Shown here: positions 19,758-30,190 of the stretch, one piece after another
Numbering within the stretch: position 1 is the stretch's first letter
Layout of the letters: every line of letters begins with the position of its first letter
Source: an uncultured Flavobacteriaceae bacterium
GTDB taxonomy: Bacteria; Bacteroidota; Bacteroidia; Flavobacteriales; Flavobacteriaceae
Length of the DNA stretch: 64,000 nucleotides
Direction: 5' to 3'
Assembly: GCA_947486785.1 (NCBI GenBank)
Contig: CANKUU010000003.1
Coordinates: 1-64,000 of the forward strand
Notes under the pieces: generated by a model
Told to the model about the DNA's origin: nothing
Database searches by the model: none
What the model saw: only the letters and a program-made list of their open reading frames with translations
Translations under genes and position numbers: made by a program

Positions 19758-19853
19758 TTCCTAAATCTTTTATCTTTTTTAATCGGATGCAAAAATAGCT
19801 TATTTAATGCATCTTGCCAAGTTTTTAAAACGCTGACGATCCATTGTATTTTA

Positions 19854-20201
19854 TCATTTTTTATCCTCCTTTAGTAGTGAGAATAAAATAGACTGCAAAC
19901 AGGACAGTAAAAAGCTGAAAATTATAGGCCACAGCCATCCGTTTACATTAAAACCATCTACAAAGAAATCTGCTAACTTGATAATGAGGGCATTTATGAT
20001 CAGTAAAAAAAGCCCAAAAGTGATTATGGTAATGGGTAGGGTCAGAATTACCATAATTGGTTTTACAATAAAGTTAAGTAAACTTAGGGCAAGGGCAACA
20101 ATAACTGCTGTAATGTAGCTATCAACAAAAACATTAGGTAATACTTTTGAAAGAATAACAACTGCAAGTGCGCTTAAAAGTAGTCTTACTATAAATTTCA
20201 T
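19854..20201 (-). CDS. Phage holin family / 4-TM membrane protein (PF04020-like)
   Basis: 115 aa, four TM segments; ALSLLNFIVKPIMVILTLPITIITFGLFLLIINALI. Confidence 0.8.
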   Translation of the reverse strand: MKFIVRLLLSALAVVILSKVLPNVFVDSYITAVIVALALSLLNFIVKPIMVILTLPITIITFGLFLLIINALIIKLADFFVDGFNVNGWLWPIIFSFLLSCLQSILFSLLKEDKK

Positions 20202-20248
20202 AATTTAATTATTTTAGTGATGTTTTGTTGAAGTATTATTTTTTGCCA

Positions 20249-21022
20249 CTATAAAGTTGCAAAAAGCATTGTTTTTTCAAAAAATTCTTTCGGATTTTCT
20301 GCGTGCAACCAATGGCCAGCATTCGAAATGGTTTTTAATGTTGCATTTGTAAAGTGTGCTTTTATTTCGGGCAGATCATCTTGAATTATATATTCTGATT
20401 TATCTCCTTTTAAAAATAAAGTTGGTCCGTTGTAAGTTGCTGTTGCACTAATTTTCTCTCCTATTTCCTCTGTTTTTTGACTTAAAACAGGCAGGTTAAA
20501 TCTAAAGGCGAGTTTTCCTTTTTCTTTCCAATACAGATTTTTCAGTAAAAATTGTCTAGTTGCACTATTTGTAATATGTTTGGCTAATGCCTTGTCGGCT
20601 TCACCCCTCGTAGAAATAGTTTCTAAATTTAAAGACTGTAAGCCCGTTATAATTTCGTGGTGATGAGGAGGGTAATATTTTGGAGCAATATCAGCAACAA
20701 TAAGTTTCTTGGTCATTTTAGGAAAATTACATGCAAACTGCATTGCTGTTTTGCCTCCCATAGAATGTCCTATTAGTGTAACTTGGTCTAGCTTGTGGTT
20801 TTCCAAATAGTATTTTAGGTCATTGGCTAAAATATCATAATTAAATAAATTGGAATGAAAACTCTTGCCGTGGTTTCTTTGGTCAACAAGATGAACCTGA
20901 AAACCACTTGCGGCATATTGATTGCCTAAAGTTTTCCAATTATCAGACATCCCTAGAAAACCGTGCAATATTAGCAATGGTTCGCCAGAGCCTAAAATTT
21001 TTGAATGTAATAAATGCTTCAT
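20249..21022 (-). CDS. Alpha/beta fold hydrolase (YbfF-like)
   Basis: LLILHGFLGMSDNWKTLG, HLVDQRNHGKSF, LIGHSMGGKTAMQFA, AGHWLHAENP. Start reassigned to MKHLLHSKILG (21022), not 21082. Confidence 0.87.
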   Translation of the reverse strand: MKHLLHSKILGSGEPLLILHGFLGMSDNWKTLGNQYAASGFQVHLVDQRNHGKSFHSNLFNYDILANDLKYYLENHKLDQVTLIGHSMGGKTAMQFACNFPKMTKKLIVADIAPKYYPPHHHEIITGLQSLNLETISTRGEADKALAKHITNSATRQFLLKNLYWKEKGKLAFRFNLPVLSQKTEEIGEKISATATYNGPTLFLKGDKSEYIIQDDLPEIKAHFTNATLKTISNAGHWLHAENPKEFFEKTMLFATL

Positions 21023-21732
21023 TTTAATTTGTCTAAATAGCTTTTTACTACATTTTCTAGTCCAAAGTAGAGTGACTCGCAAATTAATGCATGGCCTATA
21101 GAAACCTCTAATAAATTAGGGATATTTGATTTAAAGAAGTGAATATTTTCTAAGTTTAAGTCATGGCCAGCATTTATACCTAAGCCTAAATTGTATGCAA
21201 TTTTTGCAGCCTCTATATAGGGTTGTATTTTAGTGTTGTCACCATTTTTAAATGATTCTGCATAGCGCTCGGTATAAAGTTCTATGCGATCAGTATCGGT
21301 TTTGGCTGCGCCTTTTATCATTTCAATATTTGCATCAACAAAAATAGAGGTGCGAATGCCATTTGTTTTAAAAGTTTTGATAACGTCTTTTAAAAAATCT
21401 TGATGTTTAATGGTGTTCCAACCAGCATTTGAAGTTATTGCATCAACAGCATCGGGTACTAAGGTAACTTGTGTAGGCTTTGTTTCTAAAACTAAATCTA
21501 TAAATTTAGTATTTGGGTTGCCTTCAATATTAAATTCAGTAGTAACTACTTTGGTTAATTCTTTAGCGTCTTGGTAGCGAATATGTCTTTCGTCTGGTCT
21601 TGGGTGTATAGTGATTCCTTGTGCGCCAAAAGTTTCAAGGTCTGATGCAACTTTTAAAAGATTGGGCATGTTTCCGCCCCGTGCGTTTCGTAGGGTGGCA
21701 ATTTTATTAATGTTAACACTAAGTTGAGTCAT
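21019..21732 (-). CDS. pdxJ: Pyridoxine 5'-phosphate synthase
   Basis: LSVNINKIATLRNARGG, ITIHPRPDERHIRYQD, INAGHDLNLENI, SIGHALICESLYFGLE. Confidence 0.96.
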   Translation of the reverse strand: MTQLSVNINKIATLRNARGGNMPNLLKVASDLETFGAQGITIHPRPDERHIRYQDAKELTKVVTTEFNIEGNPNTKFIDLVLETKPTQVTLVPDAVDAITSNAGWNTIKHQDFLKDVIKTFKTNGIRTSIFVDANIEMIKGAAKTDTDRIELYTERYAESFKNGDNTKIQPYIEAAKIAYNLGLGINAGHDLNLENIHFFKSNIPNLLEVSIGHALICESLYFGLENVVKSYLDKLK

Positions 21733-21834
21733 TTGTTTTAAAGTAACTAATAGTTAAACAATACGCATGCAAAAATACGAATTAGGTACACCTTTTGATA
21801 TTTATAATTAGTAATTTGCAAAATATTTTTAATC

Positions 21835-22491
21835 ATGAATATTCAACATCACATGTTAACCACTTTGCCAACCTTTAAGGTTGGTGATTCTATGGAAAAA
21901 GTAATTTCTTTTTTCAAAGACAGCACTTTTTCTCACATTGCCGTTATTGAAAAAGAGCGTTTTGTTGGTTTGTTAAGTGAAAATGATCTTGAGAATTTTG
22001 AAGGAGATAAGATGATTCAGGATTACAGATTTAATTTGGAGCGATTTTTTGTTCAAAAGGATACAAGTTGGTTAGATGTGTTAGAAACTTTTGCGAGAAA
22101 TGAAGCCAATATTTTGCCGCTTTTAGGAGAAAACGAAGATGTACTAGGTTTTTATGATTTAACCGATATTGTTGGGGTTTTTATAGACACCCCGTTTTTT
22201 ACAGAACCTGGCGGTATATTGGTTGTAGCTAAGGGGGTTAAAGATTATTCTTTTAGTGAAATTGCACAGATTGTTGAAAGTAACAATACAAAATTAATTG
22301 GCGCTTTTATAACAGGGCTTCAGAATGATGTAGTGCAATTAACAATTAAAATTGGTGCAGTGAACTTAAATGAAATCATTCAATCGTTTAGGCGTTATAA
22401 TTATCATATTTTGTTTGGTAATAATGATGATAAATTTTTAGAGAATTTAAAAAATCGTTCAGATTATTTAGATACCTATTTAAATGTTTAA
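21835..22491 (+). CDS. CBS-domain protein
   Basis: Two CBS-like halves (FSHIAVIEKERFVGLLSENDL; EANILPLLGENEDVLGFYDLTDIV) adjacent to nadK. Confidence 0.85.
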   Translation: MNIQHHMLTTLPTFKVGDSMEKVISFFKDSTFSHIAVIEKERFVGLLSENDLENFEGDKMIQDYRFNLERFFVQKDTSWLDVLETFARNEANILPLLGENEDVLGFYDLTDIVGVFIDTPFFTEPGGILVVAKGVKDYSFSEIAQIVESNNTKLIGAFITGLQNDVVQLTIKIGAVNLNEIIQSFRRYNYHILFGNNDDKFLENLKNRSDYLDTYLNV

Positions 22492-22566
22492 GAAATTCAA
22501 AATACAGTAATTACTAATTGCTTTGATTAGAAACTAGTATTGTTCATTAAAAATGTTTTTCACAAA

Positions 22567-23448
22567 ATGAAAGTTGCCATCTACGGTCAAACCTATCAAG
22601 ACAACGCTTTAGATTATGTTGTTGAACTTTTAAACGAGTTGCAAAAGGTAGATGCTGTAATACGTATCGAAGATAATTTCAATAGTTTTCTTAAAGCGAA
22701 TAGAGGATTAAATAATTATGAAACCTTTACAGATAAAAAAGGTTTAGATGGTTCTTTTGATATGTTTGTTAGTTTTGGAGGAGATGGTACTGTTTTAAGA
22801 GCCACTACCTTCGTAAAAAATACGGGTATTCCAATAGTAGGTGTAAATACGGGTAGGCTCGGATTTTTATCAACCTTTAAAAAGGAGGATGTTAGAAAAG
22901 TAGTTCAAGAGTTTTTAAAAGGCGACTATTCGCTTGTCGAAAGAAGCCTTGTTGAGGTTAGTACTACGTTTGAAATTCCTGAGTTTAAAGATCTTAATTT
23001 TGCTTTAAATGAAGTTACCGTAAGTAGAAAAGATACAACATCGATGATTACCGTAGAAACCTTCTTAAACGATGAATATTTAACTTCTTATTGGGCTGAT
23101 GGCCTCATTATTTCAACGCCCACAGGTTCAACTGGGTATTCTTTAAGTTGCGGCGGGCCAGTAATTGCACCAACGGCAAAGTCATTGGTTTTAACGCCAA
23201 TTGCGCCGCATAATTTAAATGCGAGACCACTTGTTGTTTCTGATGATACGGTAATAAGGATAAAGGTGTCGGGGCGAGAAGAAAATCATTTGGTTTCATT
23301 AGATTCGCGAATTGCCTCTGTTGCGAATGGGAAAGAGATTTGCATTAAAAAGGCTCCTTTTACTGTAAAAATGATAGAATATACTTCAGAGAGTTTTCTG
23401 AAAACACTTCGCAATAAATTATTATGGGGGGAGGATAAACGCAATTAA
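22567..23448 (+). CDS. nadK: NAD kinase
   Basis: FGGDGTVLRATTFV, GVNTGRLGFLSTF, ADGLIISTPTGSTGYSLSCGGP. Start MKVAIYGQ at 22567 preferred over 22540. Confidence 0.96.
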   Translation: MKVAIYGQTYQDNALDYVVELLNELQKVDAVIRIEDNFNSFLKANRGLNNYETFTDKKGLDGSFDMFVSFGGDGTVLRATTFVKNTGIPIVGVNTGRLGFLSTFKKEDVRKVVQEFLKGDYSLVERSLVEVSTTFEIPEFKDLNFALNEVTVSRKDTTSMITVETFLNDEYLTSYWADGLIISTPTGSTGYSLSCGGPVIAPTAKSLVLTPIAPHNLNARPLVVSDDTVIRIKVSGREENHLVSLDSRIASVANGKEICIKKAPFTVKMIEYTSESFLKTLRNKLLWGEDKRN

Positions 23449-23564
23449 AGAACTTAAAACAATAAAAACAGCTAAAATGTGTTTATCAATTGAGGTCTAG
23501 AATCTCATTGTAGCTCTAGCCAATTGGCTACAAGTGTTATATTTAAAATTATTCCAGAAAAAAT

Positions 23565-24263
23565 ATGGGAAGATATATTTATATAATCTTTTTTTTTGCT
23601 TGTACTACCCTTTGTTCTCAGACCTACGAAATAGGAGTTTTTGCGGGTGGTGCCAATAATATAGGTGATGTAGGAAGAACTGATTTTTTATTGCCTTCTA
23701 GTTTTGCAGTTGGAGGATTGTTTAAGTGGAATAAAAGTAAACGCTATGCTTGGAGAGCAAGTGTGATGTATGGCGAATTTATTGCTGATGACTCAAAATC
23801 TAATCTATCGTCAAGAAGGCAAAGAGGGTATAAGCTTGATAATCAAATATTAGAGGTATCTGCGGGTTTAGAATTTAATTTCGTAGAGTATAACCTGCAT
23901 AAATTTGGACCTGCATTTACACCTTACCTCTATACGGGTCTCACTTATTTTAGATACGATTATGATTATTTTGATGCTGGCGAAGTTCAAAATATATCAG
24001 AGCAAAGAGATGGTTCGTTTGCAATTCCTATGATTGTAGGGTTAAAATATCGCATAAGTCCTTTATTTATTATTGGTGCTGAAATTGGTGCCCGATACAC
24101 TTTTACAGACAATTTAGATGGTAGTAATCCTGCTGAATTGGGTCAATTACAACAACTTGATCCTAAATTTGGCAATATTTTTAGCGATGATTGGTATGTT
24201 TTTTCAGGAATTACGTTTACCTATACTTTTGGAAGAAAGCCATGTATGGATTGTTTTGAGTAA
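23565..24263 (+). CDS. DUF6089-like outer membrane beta-barrel protein
   Basis: Signal peptide; EIGVFAGGANNIGDVGRTDFLLPS; HKFGPAFTPYLYTGLTYF; located between nadK and uppS. Confidence 0.8.
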   Translation: MGRYIYIIFFFACTTLCSQTYEIGVFAGGANNIGDVGRTDFLLPSSFAVGGLFKWNKSKRYAWRASVMYGEFIADDSKSNLSSRRQRGYKLDNQILEVSAGLEFNFVEYNLHKFGPAFTPYLYTGLTYFRYDYDYFDAGEVQNISEQRDGSFAIPMIVGLKYRISPLFIIGAEIGARYTFTDNLDGSNPAELGQLQQLDPKFGNIFSDDWYVFSGITFTYTFGRKPCMDCFE

Positions 24264-24412
24264 TTTAATGTTAGATTATTTATAGTCAAAAATCTATATT
24301 TGCACCACATTAGAAGCTGTGTTTTAAACGGTACGGCAAAACCCTAATTTTTGTTCTAAATTATTAACGAGAACCAGCTAAGGTGGTGGTTGGCCAATAG
24401 TACACCTTAAAT

Positions 24413-25153
24413 ATGAGTACAATAAATAATATATCTGCTGAAAATTTACCAAAACACATTGCCATTATTATGGATGGTAATGGTAGATGGGCAAAAGAAA
24501 AAGGTAAACTGAGGGTTTTTGGGCATGAAAATGGAGTTAAAACTGTGCGGAGAACAGTAGAATACTGTGTAAAGTTGAAAATTGAGTACCTTACTCTATA
24601 TACGTTCTCTACCGAAAATTGGAAAAGACCAAAGATAGAAGTAGATACGCTAATGAGGTTATTGGTGTCTTCACTAAAGAAAGAACTTAAAACTTTCTTA
24701 AAGAATAATGTAAAGCTTAATACAATCGGTGATATTGCATCGCTACCAACTAAAGCACACAAAGAGTTGCTTGAAGTAATGGATAAAACAAGCGCAAATA
24801 CTGGTATGACATTGACTTTGGCACTAAGCTATGGTGCGCGTGAAGAACTAAAAAATGCCGTAAAGCAGATAAGCGTCAAAGTTAAAAATAATATAATTTC
24901 TTCTGAAAATATTGACGAAACCATTATTAATAACCATCTTTACACGCACAATTTGCCCGATGTAGACTTACTAATTAGAACTAGTGGTGAACATAGAATT
25001 AGTAATTTTTTACTTTGGCAGATTGCATATGCAGAATTATATTTTATAGATGTATTTTGGCCCGATTTTAATGAAGAGCATCTAGTGAAGGCCATTAAAA
25101 ATTACCAGAACAGAGAACGAAGATTTGGAAAAACTAGCGAACAACTCAACTAG
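24413..25153 (+). CDS. uppS: Isoprenyl transferase (undecaprenyl diphosphate synthase)
   Basis: PKHIAIIMDGNGRWAKEKGK, LTLYTFSTENWKRP, DLLIRTSGEHRISNFLLWQIAYAELYF. Confidence 0.96.
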   Translation: MSTINNISAENLPKHIAIIMDGNGRWAKEKGKLRVFGHENGVKTVRRTVEYCVKLKIEYLTLYTFSTENWKRPKIEVDTLMRLLVSSLKKELKTFLKNNVKLNTIGDIASLPTKAHKELLEVMDKTSANTGMTLTLALSYGAREELKNAVKQISVKVKNNIISSENIDETIINNHLYTHNLPDVDLLIRTSGEHRISNFLLWQIAYAELYFIDVFWPDFNEEHLVKAIKNYQNRERRFGKTSEQLN

Positions 25154-25157
25154 CGAT

Positions 25158-27779
25158 ATGAAAAAGTTCATATCTAGTGAACTTTTATTAGCCCTTCTAC
25201 TATTTTTAATAACAACGCTATCATTTGCACAGGCAACCTCCTATGATAGTGGCAAGAAATATATACTTGGTGGGTTAGAAGTAACTGGTCTTAAAAGTTA
25301 CAACGAACAAACGGTAAAAACATACACAGGTTTAAGAACAGGTCAGCCTATTACCGTTCCTGGTGATGAAATTAGTGCTGTATTAAACAAATTATGGGGT
25401 TTAGAGCTTTTTAGTAACCTTGAGTTTTATATTACTAAAATTGAAGGAGAAAAAGTGTTTTTAGAACTCGTTATTGCTGAAAGGCCTACATTGTCGAATG
25501 TTGTAATGACAGGAGTGAGACCAAGAAAAGTTGACGATATTTTAAATGATGCTGATCTTAAGAAAGGCAAGAAAATAACAGAAAGTTTAATTGCTAATAC
25601 TAAAAATTATCTCCAAAATAAATTTAAAAAGCAAGGGTATTTAAATGCTAGAGTAAAGATTACTACGGCGGTTGATACTTCTGAAACAAATGCTAAAAGC
25701 ATGCTCATTAATGTTATAAAAGGGGATAAAGTAAAGATAGATAACATCATTTTTGAAGGCAATGATCAGTTAGCATCAAAGAAGCTTCGAAAAGCACTTA
25801 AGAAAACAAAAGTTAAAAGATTTGGGCGTTTTTGGAAAAAATCAAAATATATTAAAGAAGATTATGAAAATGATTTAAGTTCACTCGTTGATAAATATGC
25901 TGAAAATGGCTATCGAGATGCTAGGGTACTTTCTGACACCATCGTTCGGGTTGACGAAAACCATATCGATTTAAAAATTAAAATAGAAGAAGGTAATAAG
26001 TATTATTTTGGGGATATTGATTTTGTCGGAAACACCGTTTACACAGATAAACAACTCCATTCACTACTTAAAATAAAAAAGGGAGCAACATATAACGGAG
26101 TGTTATTGCGCGAACGCATTGCTGATGATTCTAAACCTGATGCTGTTGATGTTACTAGTTTATATCAAAACAACGGTTATCTTTTTTCGCAAATAAACCC
26201 AGTTGAGGTTTCTGCTGAAAATGATACGATTAATTTTGAAATACGAATAATTGAGGGTAAAGAGACTTTTTTAGATCATGTTGAAGTAACTGGTAATGAT
26301 AGAACAAATGACCATGTTATTTACAGAGAATTAAGAACGCGACCAGGACAAAAGTACAATAAGTCTGATATAATTAGGAGTATTCGTGAACTTGGGCAAT
26401 TAGGCTTTTTTGATGCCGAACAAATTAAGCCAGATATTCAGAATCCAAACCCAAATGAAGGTACTGTTGATATTGCGTATAATCTAGTTGAATCTGGGGC
26501 TAGTCAGATAGAACTACAAGGCGGTTATGGCGGCGGTGGATTTATAGGCACATTAGGTCTTTCATTTAGTAATTTCTCTATTCGAAATATTTTTAATGGT
26601 AAAGCATACCAACCGGTACCGATGGGTGATGGTCAATCTTTTGCACTAAGGCTACAAGCAAGTAGAACTTTTAGGGTGTACAGTTTAAACTTTTCGGAGC
26701 CATGGTTAGGTGGGCAAAAACCAGTTCGATTTAATTTATCTTTATCAAGAACACAACAATTTCGCGCATCATTTAGTGGTGGTAGAGTAGAAGTAGATAA
26801 AGATCAGCAATTCTCAATTACTGGAGTAACTGCTGGTTTAGCAAAACGTGTGCAATGGCCCGATGATTTCTTTACGATATCGCATTCTTTGGGTTATCAG
26901 TTGTATAATTTTAAAAATTATAATATTGGATTGTTTAATTTTCCAAACGGAAAAGCTAATTCTATTGCTTATACCTTGGGTATTTCTAGAAATGCCACTT
27001 CTGGTGGGCGTATCTTTCCTAGGGGAGGATCTAATTTTGAATTAACGGCTAAATTAACCCCGCCTTTTTCACTTTTTAATGGGGTTGATTATGATAGTTT
27101 GATTACTCCAGAGGATGTACGAGATCCATCATCTCCTGGAGGAGTTGAATATACGGTAGAAGAGAGAGAGCAATTAGAACGCGATGATGAAAGACGATTT
27201 AAATGGTTAGAATATTACAAGCTTAAATTTAAAGGCGATTGGTTTACTACATTGGCCGGGTCAGCAGATAAGTCTCTGGTACTTAAAACTAGTGCCGAGT
27301 TGGGCTTTTTGGGCAACTACAATCATAAGGCTGGTAATGTGCCTTTTGAGCGCTTTTTTGTTGGAGGTGATGGTTTAGGAAATTTCACTTTAGATGGTAG
27401 AGATGTAGTTCAATTAAGGGGTTATGATAATCTAGCATTAACGCCGTATTCTCAAAATGTTCTTACCGGAAGAACTGAGCAAGACGGGGCCGTGGTTTAC
27501 AATAAATTTTCTATGGAACTTCGATATCCGTTAACACTAGCGCCTTCAGCTTCTATCTATGTGCTTGGTTTTTTAGAAGCAGGTAATGCTTTTAACAATT
27601 TTCAAGATTTTAATCCGTTTCAATTAAAACGATCGGCGGGTGTGGGGCTTCGTATTTTTATGCCTGCATTTGGTTTATTGGGTATTGATTATGGTTATGG
27701 CTTCGATAACGACGCAAATCCAGCTTCAAACGGAATAAGCGGTGGGCAAGTGCACTTCATTATTGGCCAACAGTTTTAA
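25158..27779 (+). CDS. bamA: Outer membrane protein assembly factor BamA
   Basis: Repeated POTRA domains and Omp85 C-terminal barrel; start MKKFISSELLLALL (25158) gives a signal peptide. Confidence 0.95.
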   Translation: MKKFISSELLLALLLFLITTLSFAQATSYDSGKKYILGGLEVTGLKSYNEQTVKTYTGLRTGQPITVPGDEISAVLNKLWGLELFSNLEFYITKIEGEKVFLELVIAERPTLSNVVMTGVRPRKVDDILNDADLKKGKKITESLIANTKNYLQNKFKKQGYLNARVKITTAVDTSETNAKSMLINVIKGDKVKIDNIIFEGNDQLASKKLRKALKKTKVKRFGRFWKKSKYIKEDYENDLSSLVDKYAENGYRDARVLSDTIVRVDENHIDLKIKIEEGNKYYFGDIDFVGNTVYTDKQLHSLLKIKKGATYNGVLLRERIADDSKPDAVDVTSLYQNNGYLFSQINPVEVSAENDTINFEIRIIEGKETFLDHVEVTGNDRTNDHVIYRELRTRPGQKYNKSDIIRSIRELGQLGFFDAEQIKPDIQNPNPNEGTVDIAYNLVESGASQIELQGGYGGGGFIGTLGLSFSNFSIRNIFNGKAYQPVPMGDGQSFALRLQASRTFRVYSLNFSEPWLGGQKPVRFNLSLSRTQQFRASFSGGRVEVDKDQQFSITGVTAGLAKRVQWPDDFFTISHSLGYQLYNFKNYNIGLFNFPNGKANSIAYTLGISRNATSGGRIFPRGGSNFELTAKLTPPFSLFNGVDYDSLITPEDVRDPSSPGGVEYTVEEREQLERDDERRFKWLEYYKLKFKGDWFTTLAGSADKSLVLKTSAELGFLGNYNHKAGNVPFERFFVGGDGLGNFTLDGRDVVQLRGYDNLALTPYSQNVLTGRTEQDGAVVYNKFSMELRYPLTLAPSASIYVLGFLEAGNAFNNFQDFNPFQLKRSAGVGLRIFMPAFGLLGIDYGYGFDNDANPASNGISGGQVHFIIGQQF

Positions 27780-27872
27780 TTAATATACGTGCTATTAATT
27801 TCTAAATCTTGCAATGCAAAAGATTTAGTATTTTTGGCATGATATTTTCTATAATATAAAACGAAATCAGAA

Positions 27873-28706
27873 ATGAAAGTAAAAATAAAAGTACTTCTTG
27901 TATTGATAGCGGTATTATTTTCATCGCTCACGTTTGCCCAACGAGGGGTTAGAATAGCTTACGTGGACATGGAATATATCTTGGAGAATGTAGAGGAGTA
28001 TAGAGCTGCTACTGAGCAATTGGCTAATAAAGTTGAAAAGTGGAAGGTTGAGGTTGAACAAAAGAAGAAAGTTGTAGACCAAATGAAAAAGGATTTGATG
28101 GCAGAAAAGGTCTTACTAACAGAAGAGCTCATTAACGAACGAGAGGAGGACATTCAAATTCTTGAAAAAGAAATGATTGAGTATCAACAAGACCGTTTTG
28201 GTCCACAAGGTGATTTGGTTTTGCAAAAGCGACAATTAGTTCAGCCGATACAAGATCAGGTTTTTAATGAAGTACAGAAAATTGGAGTGAATAAAAAGTA
28301 TGATTTTATTTTTGATAAATCGGCGGATGTTGTAATGTTGTATTCGCAAAAAAGGCATGATATTAGCGATCTAATTTTAAGGGGTATTGCAAAAACAAGA
28401 AAAGTAAGTGCGCCAAAGAAAAAAGCAGCTAAGAAATCTCGCTTTGAAGATGATGGCCAAGATGAAAAAAAGGAAATGTCGGAAGCTATTAAAGAAAGAT
28501 TAGAAAAAGCGAATAAGACAAAAGCAGCAAAAAATAAAACGGACGACCAAAAAAGAGCCGAAAAACTAAAAATAAGAGAAGAACGAAAAAAGGCTTACGA
28601 AGCTCAAAGAAAAAAGTTGCTAGAAGAACGTGAAGCTAGAAATAAAGCCAAGGCAGAAAAACAGAATAGAACTCAAAAGGAAACAAAAAAAGAATCTGAT
28701 AATTAA
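27873..28706 (+). CDS. OmpH/Skp family periplasmic chaperone (extended C-terminal Lys/Glu region)
   Basis: Signal peptide; RIAYVDMEYILENVEEYRAATEQL; coiled-coil; YDFIFDKSADVVMLYSQKRHDISD. Confidence 0.9.
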   Translation: MKVKIKVLLVLIAVLFSSLTFAQRGVRIAYVDMEYILENVEEYRAATEQLANKVEKWKVEVEQKKKVVDQMKKDLMAEKVLLTEELINEREEDIQILEKEMIEYQQDRFGPQGDLVLQKRQLVQPIQDQVFNEVQKIGVNKKYDFIFDKSADVVMLYSQKRHDISDLILRGIAKTRKVSAPKKKAAKKSRFEDDGQDEKKEMSEAIKERLEKANKTKAAKNKTDDQKRAEKLKIREERKKAYEAQRKKLLEEREARNKAKAEKQNRTQKETKKESDN

Positions 28707-28756
28707 TCTAATACTAACAATTAATATTTCTCAAATTATTAAATACATTTAAACTC

Positions 28757-29266
28757 ATGAAACAAGTAAAAAGACTAGCCCTAATCTTAATTTTATTAGT
28801 TGTTACAACTAATTTTGCAAATGCTCAAAGCAAGGTTGCGCACATAGATGTTCAGAAATTATTATCTGAAATGCCAGAGATGAAAGCGGCCGAATCGGAA
28901 TTAAAGAAATTATATGAGACATATCAAGCAGATATTCAAGGTGCGATGACAGAGTTGCGAAATAAATTTACTCAGTATAATAACGAAGCCCCAAACAAAA
29001 CTAAAGAAGAGAATGATAAAAGAGCAACCGAGCTTCAAGGTCAAGAAAAGACGATAGCTGAGGCACAACAAAAAGCGCAGGAAGAAATACAAAAGAAGCG
29101 AGCCGAACTTTTTGCTCCAATATCAGAAAAAGCAAAGGCTGCTATAGAAAAGGTAGCTGCTGCAAATGGTTTTGATTACGTTATCGATGCTCTACCAGGA
29201 GGTCCGGTTGTTGTAGCAAAAGGTAAAGATTTGCTTGCAGACGTAAAGAAGGAATTAGGATACTAA
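28757..29266 (+). CDS. OmpH/Skp family periplasmic chaperone
   Basis: KVAHIDVQKLLSEMPEMKAAESELKKLYETYQADI; VAAANGFDYVIDALPGGPVVVAKGKDL. Confidence 0.93.
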   Translation: MKQVKRLALILILLVVTTNFANAQSKVAHIDVQKLLSEMPEMKAAESELKKLYETYQADIQGAMTELRNKFTQYNNEAPNKTKEENDKRATELQGQEKTIAEAQQKAQEEIQKKRAELFAPISEKAKAAIEKVAAANGFDYVIDALPGGPVVVAKGKDLLADVKKELGY

Positions 29267-29293
29267 AAATAAATTAGTAGTATAAACTAAGAG

Positions 29294-29313
29294 CATCCGC
29301 CAATTGGCGGATG
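29294..29313 (+). terminator. Stem-loop/terminator between convergent ompH and GT2 genes
   Basis: 20-bp perfect palindrome CATCCGCCAATTGGCGGATG followed by TTTCTATTT. Confidence 0.65.
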
Positions 29314-29320
29314 TTTCTAT

Positions 29321-30190
29321 TTAAAAAAGTTTTTGTTTTATATTGGTCCACCTAAGCTTACGAACAAATTGACCTTCTTCCTCGGATACCAAGAAATCTA
29401 CTTTTTCTTTTTTTGCGGTTAAATATCCTTCAAGATTATCAATGAAAGTTTGCCATTTTTTTTGTTTTATCGCCATTTTGGCCGATGCTATTAAAGTAAT
29501 CCAAAATCCATAGCGCATAGTGTACATTGCTTTTCCTTGAAGCAGTTTTGCTTTCGGGTTATAAGCATGACCGGTAGGTCGCATGTGTTTTACCTTCAAA
29601 GTATCATCTGTGTAGATTAAAAAATCATTGTATTGCGCTAAAAGTTCGTCTATGGTATCCCAACCAATCGCAGTTTTAAGTCCTCCTATGGCTCTAAAAC
29701 AAGCTTTAGTATATGCTTTAAAAGCACCACGAACATGATTTTTATTCATCGGGTGATTTAATTTCCAAATAGCATTGGCATCCTTTTCATAGGCAAAACC
29801 ACCCGCAATACCCACTTTAGGGTTACCTTTAAATATGTACGTTATTCGTTCAAAGTAATTATTGGGTAAAATAATATCAGCATCTAACTTTACAATAAAG
29901 TCATAATTATTGTCTAAAATTTCTAGTCCCTTATTAAAAGCACTGATTACTTTACTGCCTGGTAAATGTTCTTTGGAAGAAGTATTGTTTACTTTTATAA
30001 ATACCGGACTTATGGTCAAAAATTCATCAATGATAATTTCTGTAGAATCGGTTGAATTATCATTAACGATGACAATTTTTTCAGGAATTATAGTTTGACT
30101 TAAAATTGAATTTAAAGTTTCTCTCAGAAAATTTTCTTCGTTATGAACAGGTATAACTATGTAAAATTTCACTTTATGTGGTTTTAACAA
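29321..30190 (-). CDS. Glycosyltransferase family 2
   Basis: FYIVIPVHNEENFLRETLNSILSQTIIPEKIVIVNDNSTDST; DFIVKLDADIILP. Confidence 0.92.
   Translation of the reverse strand: MLKPHKVKFYIVIPVHNEENFLRETLNSILSQTIIPEKIVIVNDNSTDSTEIIIDEFLTISPVFIKVNNTSSKEHLPGSKVISAFNKGLEILDNNYDFIVKLDADIILPNNYFERITYIFKGNPKVGIAGGFAYEKDANAIWKLNHPMNKNHVRGAFKAYTKACFRAIGGLKTAIGWDTIDELLAQYNDFLIYTDDTLKVKHMRPTGHAYNPKAKLLQGKAMYTMRYGFWITLIASAKMAIKQKKWQTFIDNLEGYLTAKKEKVDFLVSEEEGQFVRKLRWTNIKQKLF

Noticed and set aside
24364-24762. 132-aa minus-strand ORF opposite uppS
   Set aside because: uppS on the + strand is unambiguous; this is shadow ORF sequence.
26848-27045. 65-aa + strand ORF in another frame within bamA
   Set aside because: Fully internal to bamA in an alternative frame, no ribosome-binding context or homology.
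29294-29313. CATCCGCCAATTGGCGGATG palindrome as a novel operator
   Set aside because: Its position between convergent genes and the following T-rich stretch fit an ordinary terminator.
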